NCBI GenBank assembly: GCA_964614095.1
Contig: CAZTJO010000055.1
Coordinates: forward strand, 1 to 6,031
Length of the DNA: 6,031 nucleotides
Source of the DNA: CAZWKX01 sp964614095
Lineage (GTDB): Bacteria > Actinomycetota > Acidimicrobiia > Spongiisociales > UBA11373
Direction: 5' to 3'
Each line of letters opens with the position of its first letter. Position 1 is the first letter of the stretch. Under the pieces are notes generated by a model. That model had not been told where the DNA came from. It saw nothing but the letters and a program-made list of their open reading frames with translations, and ran no database searches. This document shows, piece by piece, positions 1 through 3,789 of this stretch. The position numbers and the translations under genes were made by a program.

Positions 1-252
1 CACCGCAAAGGTGCCTATCGGCATGCGATATGAGAGTCGGTGCCAATCGCTCTGCTAACGCGTCTGAAGCACTTGGCTGGCCGTCTCGAAGGGGGGTCCA
101 ATCGATGCCGTGGTGGGGCGACCGTATTTCGACAGAGCGCCTCCACGGCGCGAGGACCGATCACTTGGTGACCCCGCAGAGGGTCCGGACGAGCATCGGG
201 CCGCCTGGGCCGGGGGCACAGGATCGGCCGGCCGGCAGAAGGCGACATTCCG
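1..252. other. Leading non-coding stretch before first RiPP cassette
   Basis: I see no convincing gene here. The open frames that cross it have no credible SD site, run through the promoter at 253-290 and look like high-GC chance frames. A short inverted repeat, TATCG/CGATA around GCATG, lies near positions 14-28, and CACC-GCAAA-GGTG can pair at the very start. Either could be the tail of an element that begins upstream. The end of this stretch is rich in GGCC/GGCCGG. Confidence 0.4.
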
Positions 253-290
253 GTTGGCCACCGCCTGTGTTCAAGTGCTACACTCCGAGT
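253..290 (+). promoter_or_regulatory. Promoter of RiPP precursor 1
   Basis: A -35-like TTGGCC (254-259) and a -10-like TACACT (279-284) are separated by 19 bases. The block from TTGGCC to CTACACTCCG recurs with the same internal spacing at 901-938 and 1429-1466, each time about 100 bases before a precursor start codon. That repetition is the main evidence. The 19-base spacer is long for a housekeeping sigma factor, so the true -35 may lie slightly further in, or an alternative sigma factor may be used. Confidence 0.55.
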
Positions 291-299
291 GGGAGTTGC

Positions 300-370
300 C
301 AGGGCACCGCCAAGGTCCCTGCGTCCTGAGGAAGGCAACACGCTTAGTGTTGAAGTGGGGGCGAAAGCCC
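300..370 (+). promoter_or_regulatory. Structured 5' leader RNA of precursor 1
   Basis: Three hairpins can form between the promoter and the SD site. The first is CAGGG(c)ACC/GGT-CCCTG at 300-321. The second is CAACAC-gctta-GTGTTG at 336-352. The third is GGGC-GAAA-GCCC at 359-370, a perfect stem with a GNRA tetraloop ending one base before the SD run AGGGAGG. The same order of hairpins occurs before precursor 3, and the first two also before precursor 2, with changed bases but kept pairing in the first two. This suggests a conserved RNA element controlling translation or mRNA stability. I do not recognise it as a known riboswitch class. Confidence 0.5.
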
Positions 371-387
371 AGGGAGGAGAGGCGTCG

Positions 388-552
388 ATGACGTCTACGG
401 ACAAGGTGGATCGCGAGCACCGCTATGAGGCCCCAGTGCTCACGGTGTTGGGTTCTGTGGTCGAGTTGACGGAGTGTGACGAAAACTTCAACTCCGTTAC
501 CGGTCCGAATGATCCCGGCTGTGGGTGCGGCGGCTGCCACCATTGGTGGTAG
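388..552 (+). CDS. RiPP precursor 1, lasso-type leader, Cys/Gly-rich core
   Basis: This is a 54-residue precursor peptide. The ATG follows a strong SD run (GGGAGGAGAGG, 372-382). The leader carries the lasso-type recognition signature at Y13, P16, L18, G22 and T28 (YEAPVLTVLGSVVELT), which in the lasso family is bound by a RiPP recognition element and cut two residues after the Thr. By that rule the core starts at C30 and has 25 residues: CDENFNSVTG, then PNDPGCGCGG, then CHHWW. The core has four Cys (30, 45, 47, 50), and its end is rich in Gly with paired His and Trp. It lacks an acidic residue at core positions 7-9, so a classic lasso ring is not predicted; disulfides, thioethers or metal binding are possible. 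It is seven residues longer at the N terminus than precursors 2 and 3. RiPP precursor status is well supported, the chemical class is not. Confidence 0.85.
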   Translation: MTSTDKVDREHRYEAPVLTVLGSVVELTECDENFNSVTGPNDPGCGCGGCHHWW

Positions 553-585
553 ACGAAGCTCACAGATCCTAAGTGACAATCGGGT

Positions 586-653
586 AGTAGCGCTTCGGCT
601 CGCAGACGCGAGTAGAGGCGCTACTTTCCGCGTCTGGGGGGTGTGACCCCCAG
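586..653 (+). terminator. Tandem hairpin terminator after precursor 1
   Basis: A long hairpin pairs AGTAGCGC (586-593) with GCGCTACT (618-625). Its loop holds a second perfect stem, CTCGC-agac-GCGAG (599-612). A separate stem, CTGGGGG-gtgtga-CCCCCAG (634-653), follows at once. The T tract is short (TTT after the first stem), as is common in actinobacteria. It begins 34 bases after the stop of precursor 1 and precedes the next promoter, which fits transcription termination. Confidence 0.65.
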
Positions 654-900
654 GTTCCGGTGTCGGCGACAGATGGCGCCGCTTGTGTCTGCAGGTTTTT
701 GAGAGCCGGCGCTCTAGTGCCCGGCGGCCCTCGGCAGGTTGCCGGTGGGGAGACTCAATGGGGTGTCTATCAAGAGGTTCAGCGAGGTGAAGGGATTGGC
801 TTCGTGGAGGTCTCTCACCCAATTCCTCTCTGGTCCGGCGTGGCCGATGAGTGTCGGCGCGGACCCGGACGGCACTTCCGAGGTGGCACCTCGAGGCCCC
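654..900. other. Spacer between cassettes 1 and 2, no gene seen
   Basis: No frame here has both a credible start and coding character. The frames that cross it run through the promoter and leader of precursor 2. It contains a small stem AGAGC-CGGC-GCTCT (702-715), with a T run on its upstream side, so not a + strand terminator. It also has a perfect 15-base palindrome at 879-893, annotated separately. Confidence 0.4.
879..893. promoter_or_regulatory. Palindrome just upstream of promoter 2 (possible operator)
   Basis: CGAGGTG-g-CACCTCG is a perfect inverted repeat with 7-base arms and a one-base centre. It ends eight bases before the -35-like element of promoter 2. Size, symmetry and position suit a dimeric regulator site. 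The same sequence is not present before promoters 1 and 3, so any role would be specific to precursor 2, or it may be chance. Confidence 0.3.
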
Positions 901-938
901 ACTGGCTACGGCGCGTGTCCGGCAACTACACTCCGCAC
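901..938 (+). promoter_or_regulatory. Promoter of RiPP precursor 2
   Basis: This is the second copy of the repeated promoter block. CTGGCT (902-907) stands where the other two copies have TTGGCC, and TACACT lies at 927-932 with the same 19-base spacing. CTACACTCCG is identical to the other copies. The weaker -35-like hexamer may mean lower expression. Confidence 0.5.
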
Positions 939-945
939 AGGAGGT

Positions 946-1018
946 CGTCCGGTCGTTTGGTGCTCGGACGGCGGACCAACCGCAGCACCGACGGTGTTGT
1001 GTTGGGGAGTGAAGCTTT
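946..1018 (+). promoter_or_regulatory. Structured 5' leader RNA of precursor 2
   Basis: The first hairpin pairs CGTCCG (946-951) with CGGACG (965-970). The second pairs GCAGCACC (982-989) with GGTGTTGT (993-1000), using G-T wobbles. Both sit where precursors 1 and 3 have stems of different sequence. The third, GNRA-like hairpin is weak here (GGAG/CTTT, 1006-1018). The SD run AGGAGGAGAGG follows directly. Confidence 0.45.
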
Positions 1019-1034
1019 AGGAGGAGAGGCATAG

Positions 1035-1163
1035 ATGGCGTCCATCATGTACGAGCCGCCGGCACTGGTTGTGCTCGGCTCAGTGGTTGCACTGACGGAG
1101 ACCGAGAACTTCTTTGTCTCCGTCCTGGATGTACCACCAGATACGTCCCACCTCGTTCCGTAG
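1035..1163 (+). CDS. RiPP precursor 2, lasso-type leader
   Basis: This is a 42-residue peptide that starts at an ATG ten bases after AGGAGG (1019-1024). Y6, P9, L11, G15 and T21 give the same leader signature as precursors 1 and 3. Its first 72 bases differ from those of precursor 3 at only 10 positions, and then similarity stops abruptly after the shared T-E-T-E. This is the usual pattern of a duplicated leader with a diversified core. With Thr at -2 the core is about 20 residues, TENFFVSVLD then VPPDTSHLVP, without Cys. Position 1 would be Thr and the first acidic residue after E2 is at position 10, which does not fit known lasso rings. Residues F27, S29, V30 and D32 align with matching residues in the sister cores. 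A strong terminator follows. Confidence 0.8.
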   Translation: MASIMYEPPALVVLGSVVALTETENFFVSVLDVPPDTSHLVP

Positions 1164-1189
1164 CAGACATCAGCGGACGGGGAGGAATG

Positions 1190-1230
1190 GCGAGATCAGG
1201 AACCCGCCACAGGCAGGTTCCTGATCTCGC
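1190..1230 (+). terminator. Strong hairpin terminator after precursor 2
   Basis: GCGAGATCAGGAACC (1190-1204) and GGTTCCTGATCTCGC (1216-1230) form a perfect 15-base-pair stem. The 11-base loop can add GCC-aca-GGC. GTTT and a later TTTT follow. It lies 26 bases after the stop codon and is the clearest terminator in the window. Confidence 0.85.
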
Positions 1231-1428
1231 GTTTGGAGGCTTTTGGTCCGACTCGGATGACATGTCTTCTGCAGCCTGAGACACGGCGAGCGGCCTCTTC
1301 CCGCAGTAGAGCGACTTAGGAGACCAGCAAGCCCGGTTCGTTGCCGGCTGCGCAGCCCCGCTTGGCGTGTCGCGCTCTGTTTGAAGAAACGGACCCGGTC
1401 ACCTTCGAAGCGGCGCGGCCGCATCGCC
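1231..1428. other. Spacer between cassettes 2 and 3, no gene seen
   Basis: I see no supported gene. The + strand frames that start in the second half run through promoter 3 and its leader, and the minus-strand frames overlap the terminator. Short palindromes TTCGAA (1404-1409) and GCGGCCGC (1415-1422) lie just before promoter 3; both could be chance in DNA of this composition. Confidence 0.4.
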
Positions 1429-1466
1429 ATTGGCCACGGCCGGTGTCCAGGAACTACACTCCGTGT
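1429..1466 (+). promoter_or_regulatory. Promoter of RiPP precursor 3
   Basis: This is the third copy of the promoter block, with TTGGCC at 1430-1435 and TACACT at 1455-1460, again 19 bases apart. Between them it shares GTGTCC with the precursor 2 copy (precursor 1 has GTGTTC), and the block ends with the common CTACACTCCG. Confidence 0.55.
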
Positions 1467-1470
1467 GGCA

Positions 1471-1539
1471 GCCGTCTGGGTGCCTTTTCAGACGGCGGAA
1501 CGAGGCAACACGCGCGGTGTTGCTGCGGGCGAGAAGCCC
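1471..1539 (+). promoter_or_regulatory. Structured 5' leader RNA of precursor 3
   Basis: This leader has three stems in order. They are GCCGTCTG (1471-1478) with CAGACGGC (1489-1496), GCAACAC (1505-1511) with GTGTTGC (1517-1523), and GGGC-gagaa-GCCC (1527-1539). The SD run AGGAGG begins two bases later. Compared with precursor 1 the first stem is wholly different in sequence but paired at the same place, and the second keeps CAACAC/GTGTTG with a different loop. Confidence 0.5.
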
Positions 1540-1556
1540 AAGGAGGAAGGGAAAAG

Positions 1557-1661
1557 ATGGCGATCATCAGGTACGAGCCCCCGGCACTGTTTGTGGTCGG
1601 CTCGGTGGTAGAGCTGACGGAGACCGAGCTTCCCTACTGCTCGATCACCGACAATCGGTAA
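1557..1661 (+). CDS. RiPP precursor 3, lasso-type leader, very short core
   Basis: This is a 34-residue peptide that starts at an ATG ten bases after AGGAGG (1541-1546). The leader signature is Y6, P9, L11, G15 and T21 (YEPPALFVVGSVVELT). If cleavage follows the lasso rule, the core is only 12 residues, TELPYCSITDNR. That is shorter than I would expect for a threaded lasso peptide. The single Cys is at residue 28. S29, I30 and D32 line up with S29, V30 and D32 of precursor 2. Several stop codons follow the end in quick succession, so a recent frameshift of a longer core is not obvious. It may be a genuine minimal core or a decaying copy. Confidence 0.75.
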   Translation: MAIIRYEPPALFVVGSVVELTETELPYCSITDNR

Positions 1662-1692
1662 AACTAGCAGTAGTAGATCAACGGGCGGAACG

Positions 1693-1728
1693 CAACGACG
1701 CCACCAGGCGGTGGCCGGTGGCAGGTTG
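1693..1728 (+). terminator. Possible hairpin terminator after precursor 3
   Basis: GCCACC-aggc-GGTGGC (1700-1715) is a perfect stem, and CAAC (1693-1696) can close it with GTTG (1725-1728). A weak GTGTTT follows. It is less convincing than the hairpins after precursors 1 and 2 and may allow read-through into the kinase gene, for which I see no clear promoter. Confidence 0.35.
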
Positions 1729-1817
1729 TGTTTGGTCGCGGGAAAAGGAGCCGCGTTCTGACTGGTTCGGCATGACTTTCACAGCCTTTCGCACCTACGC
1801 GGCTCTGGACGGGTGAC

Positions 1818-2672
1818 ATGGGGGGAGATGCCGGGGACCGTGTCTGCGGCGCCTATGGGTTTCGCATCGGGGGTGTCGGAGAGGCCGGCGCGCTGCTGAA
1901 CGATGTTCCGGGCGACTGGCCCGAGATTGAGATCCGGCAGGAGTCCGGGCCGGCCGAGGCGACCGAGCTGCGGGTGGGCACGGATGATGCCGACCTCGCC
2001 CTCATCACCGGCGGGCGTGTGCTGATCACTCGTCAACCGCCGGCGGCCGTGTTTGCCGTGCCGGTGCCACTCACCATCGAGGAGATGGTGCATCCCTATC
2101 TGGCGCCGGTGGCTTCGGTTCACGCGGTGTGGAGAGGCTGGCTGCCGTACCACTCCGGCGGTGTGGTGGTGGCGGGGCGCGTTTGGGGCATCGTTGGTGG
2201 CCGGGAGGTCGGCAAGAGCTCTCTGGCTGCTTCGTTTGCGGTGAGGGGCCTCCCGGTGGTGACGGACGACGTCTTGGTAGTCGATGAGGACCACTTTGTC
2301 TACGCCGGGCCCCGCACTCTCGACCTTAGACGCTCTGCCGCCAGCCACTTCGGGGTGGGGCAGGACCTGGGCATCGTGGGCCGGCGTGAGAGGTGGCGGC
2401 TCAACCTCGAGCCGGTGGCTGATCGCCTCCCCCTCGGCGGGTGGGTGTTCCCGGCGTGGGGTGACGAGATCCGGGTCGAGCGCAGCGGTGTGGCCAATCG
2501 GCTGCGCTGCCTGGCCGAGTCTCGCTCGGTCGGCGGGCCCGACACCAACCCAAAGCAGTTGCTGCGGCTGACCGGCCTTCCCGCCTTCAATTTCGTGCGC
2601 CCGGTCGATTGGGACAAGAACGAGGAGGGTGTGGAGTCGCTGATCCGGGTGCTGACCTCGGTCGGGCAGTAG
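1818..2672 (+). CDS. HprK-like P-loop kinase, likely RiPP tailoring kinase
   Basis: This 284-residue cytosolic protein resembles the HPr serine kinase fold. Residues about 10-100 match the N-terminal part seen in HprK-like proteins of RiPP clusters (YGFRIGGVGEAG, then EIEIR). The kinase core follows: Y-H112-S-G-G, a Walker A loop G127-x4-G132-K133-S134-S135 (GGREVGKSSLA), and V-T-D150-D151 with hydrophobic VLVVDED after it. In bifunctional HprK these elements bind ATP and supply catalytic residues. In lasso peptide clusters such as paeninodin, homologues phosphorylate a Ser of the peptide. Its place 156 bases after precursor 3 supports a role on these peptides; the substrate is inference. The ATG at 1818 is the first start after an in-frame TGA at 1773, but its SD site is poor. 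No HPr protein or other phosphotransferase-system gene is nearby, which argues against classical carbon-control HprK. Confidence 0.75.
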   Translation: MGGDAGDRVCGAYGFRIGGVGEAGALLNDVPGDWPEIEIRQESGPAEATELRVGTDDADLALITGGRVLITRQPPAAVFAVPVPLTIEEMVHPYLAPVASVHAVWRGWLPYHSGGVVVAGRVWGIVGGREVGKSSLAASFAVRGLPVVTDDVLVVDEDHFVYAGPRTLDLRRSAASHFGVGQDLGIVGRRERWRLNLEPVADRLPLGGWVFPAWGDEIRVERSGVANRLRCLAESRSVGGPDTNPKQLLRLTGLPAFNFVRPVDWDKNEEGVESLIRVLTSVGQ

Positions 2673-2688
2673 GGGAGAGCAGCCGACC
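2660..2688 (+). terminator. Weak hairpin over the end of the kinase gene
   Basis: GGTCGG (2660-2665) can pair with CCGACC (2683-2688) across the stop codon at 2670-2672. There is no T run. The same bases also form a direct repeat, GACCTCGG, so termination is only a possibility. Confidence 0.25.
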
Positions 2689-2751
2689 TCGGGCGGGCGG
2701 CACTGAAGTCCATTCGGGCGATCACCTGATTTGGGAAACGCGGGCATCGAC

Positions 2752-2796
2752 TTTGGCCGTGTGCTTGGTATCCTTACATTGACCAGTAGGTAAGGA
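2752..2796 (+). promoter_or_regulatory. vapBC promoter and probable autoregulatory operator
   Basis: TTTGGC (2752-2757) and TACATT (2775-2780), 17 bases apart, make a plausible promoter. The inverted repeat TCCTTAC (2771-2777) and GTAAGGA (2790-2796) overlaps the -10 element and includes the SD-like AAGGA before the ATG at 2801. AbrB-type antitoxins commonly repress their own operon by binding such repeats, so this is the likely VapB(C) operator. Confidence 0.55.
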
Positions 2797-2800
2797 CGTT

Positions 2801-3049
2801 ATGGACATAGCGGCTCGGGTCACTTCAAAAGGGCAGGTGACTATCCCCAAAGCGGTGCGTGAGGCACTCGATATCGCTGAAGGCGATGAGATCGTCTTCC
2901 GGGTTGAGGAGCACCGGGCGGTTTTGGCCAGGACGCCGCATCTGCTGGGCCTGGCCGGGGCCGTCGAGGTGCCGCCGGAGAAGCGGAGCGTGCCCTGGGA
3001 TGAGGTGCGGCGCCGGACCCGGCGAGCACGGGTCGAGGCGCAACACTGA
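2801..3049 (+). CDS. vapB: VapB-type antitoxin, AbrB/MazE fold
   Basis: This 82-residue protein neutralises the PIN toxin encoded next to it and likely represses the operon. Residues about 5-40 show the AbrB/MazE/SpoVT swapped-hairpin DNA-binding domain: ARVTSKGQVTIPKAVREAL, then GDEIVFRVE. The remaining half, rich in Arg, Glu and Pro, is where such antitoxins wrap their toxin. The ATG follows AAGGA by four bases (AAGGACGTT-ATG). The stop TGA overlaps the toxin start in CTGA (3046-3049), the tight coupling usual for vapBC. The family assignment is secure; the gene symbol denotes family membership only. Confidence 0.88.
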   Translation: MDIAARVTSKGQVTIPKAVREALDIAEGDEIVFRVEEHRAVLARTPHLLGLAGAVEVPPEKRSVPWDEVRRRTRRARVEAQH

Positions 3050-3438
3050 CTGCGTTTGTCGACACGAACGTTCTGATCAGGCATCTCACCGGGGATCCCC
3101 CCGACATGGCGGCACGCGCCACCGCGTTCCTGGCCGGCGTCGACGAGCTGCTCCTACCCGACCTGGTCGTAGCCGAGATGGTGTACGTGCTGGAATCCTT
3201 CTACGAGGTGCCAGCAGGGCGGGTGGCAGAGCTGCTGCGATCGGTGATCGCTTTTGCCCCGATCCGCACCATCGACCCCGCTCTGCTACTGAGGGCGCTC
3301 GAGGTATACGAGATCGATCGGATCGATTTTGCCGATGCCTACCTGGTGGCGAGTGCCGAAGCCTTTGGTGTTTCTGACATTGCCTCGTTCGATCGAGCCT
3401 TCGACCGCGTAGCCACGATCAATCGTTTGGAGCCGTAG
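3046..3438 (+). CDS. vapC: VapC-type PIN-domain ribonuclease toxin, CTG start
   Basis: Read from CTG at 3046, this is a 130-residue PIN-domain protein, the usual VapC length. VapC toxins are Mg-dependent RNases that cut tRNA or rRNA when freed from VapB. The conserved N-terminal PIN motif (FVDTNVLIRHL, D6) lies upstream of the first ATG at 3106, so starting there would remove the first catalytic Asp and make an inactive protein. Between the in-frame TGA at 3001 and D6 there is no ATG, GTG or TTG; only CTG (3046) fits, and it overlaps the antitoxin stop as CTGA. Other acidic residues are E44 (VVAEMVYVLE), D94 and D97 (IDFADAYLVA) and D116 (SFDRAFDR), so the active site looks complete. A low-efficiency start would keep toxin below antitoxin, which suits the system. 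Confidence 0.85.
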   Translation: MTAFVDTNVLIRHLTGDPPDMAARATAFLAGVDELLLPDLVVAEMVYVLESFYEVPAGRVAELLRSVIAFAPIRTIDPALLLRALEVYEIDRIDFADAYLVASAEAFGVSDIASFDRAFDRVATINRLEP

Positions 3439-3789
3439 GCGAGTCGGGGTGAGGCCGAGGCCGAGAGTGAAGCTGCTGCTTGGGTGGCCCAGTGCTGATC
3501 GATGTACTCCGGCTTCTCCTCTTTGCCCAACTCGTGGGTGGAGTTGCCGAGTTGCACAGAGATGGCTTCGTCGGCCTTGCTCGTTTTGGCGAGTACCGAT
3601 CTAGGGCCGGCGGTGGTGAAGACCCCTAGAGCGATCGGTGGGGCAGTCGTGAGGCTGCTGCAGGGGAATCTGCCTGCAGATTGGTTGAGTTCGGATGGGG
3701 CGCCTTTGCGAGTTGAGCATCTTGGGTGAGGCTGGGACACGGCCGGCCGGCGCCTGCCCGTCTGGGCCATTCCGTTCTTCCCTCGCCTA
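3439..3789. other. 351-base stretch without convincing gene
   Basis: No frame on the + strand looks coding. On the minus strand, about 3450-3650 reads as a peptide with GC-rich third codon positions (for example NSTHELGKEEKPEYIDQHW), within a frame that would run from 3839 to 3339 into vapC. I do not recognise it; it may be a decayed gene end or chance. A 16-base palindrome, AATCTGC-ct-GCAGATT, lies at 3667-3682. No clear terminator for vapBC or promoter for the next gene is visible. Confidence 0.3.

Noticed and set aside
1..25. Tail of a c-di-GMP-type riboswitch (CGCAAAG followed by GCCTA)
   Set aside because: Only a few bases resemble the consensus, the upstream part is outside the window, and the expected stems are not visible.
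30..1034. Several open frames on both strands across 15-404, 271-1032 and 660-1034
   Set aside because: They run through the promoters, hairpins and precursor genes, have Arg/Pro/Ser/Ala-rich translations typical of antisense or shifted reading of high-GC DNA, and lack credible SD sites.
388..1661. Calling the three precursors classical lasso peptides
   Set aside because: The leader fits, but none of the cores has an acidic residue at positions 7-9, precursors 2 and 3 would begin with Thr, and no cyclase gene is in view. I therefore left the class open.
1818..2672. Classical HPr kinase/phosphorylase of carbon control
   Set aside because: The N-terminal part differs from classical HprK, there is no HPr or phosphotransferase gene nearby, and the gene follows RiPP precursors.
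1779..2747. Long minus-strand frame of 322 residues opposite the kinase gene
   Set aside because: The + strand frame has recognisable kinase motifs; the minus frame is His/Arg/Pro-rich with no motif and is a shadow of GC-rich codons.
3106..3438. VapC starting at the first ATG (110 residues)
   Set aside because: This start removes the N-terminal PIN motif with the first catalytic Asp, which is plainly encoded just upstream in the same frame and coupled to the antitoxin stop.
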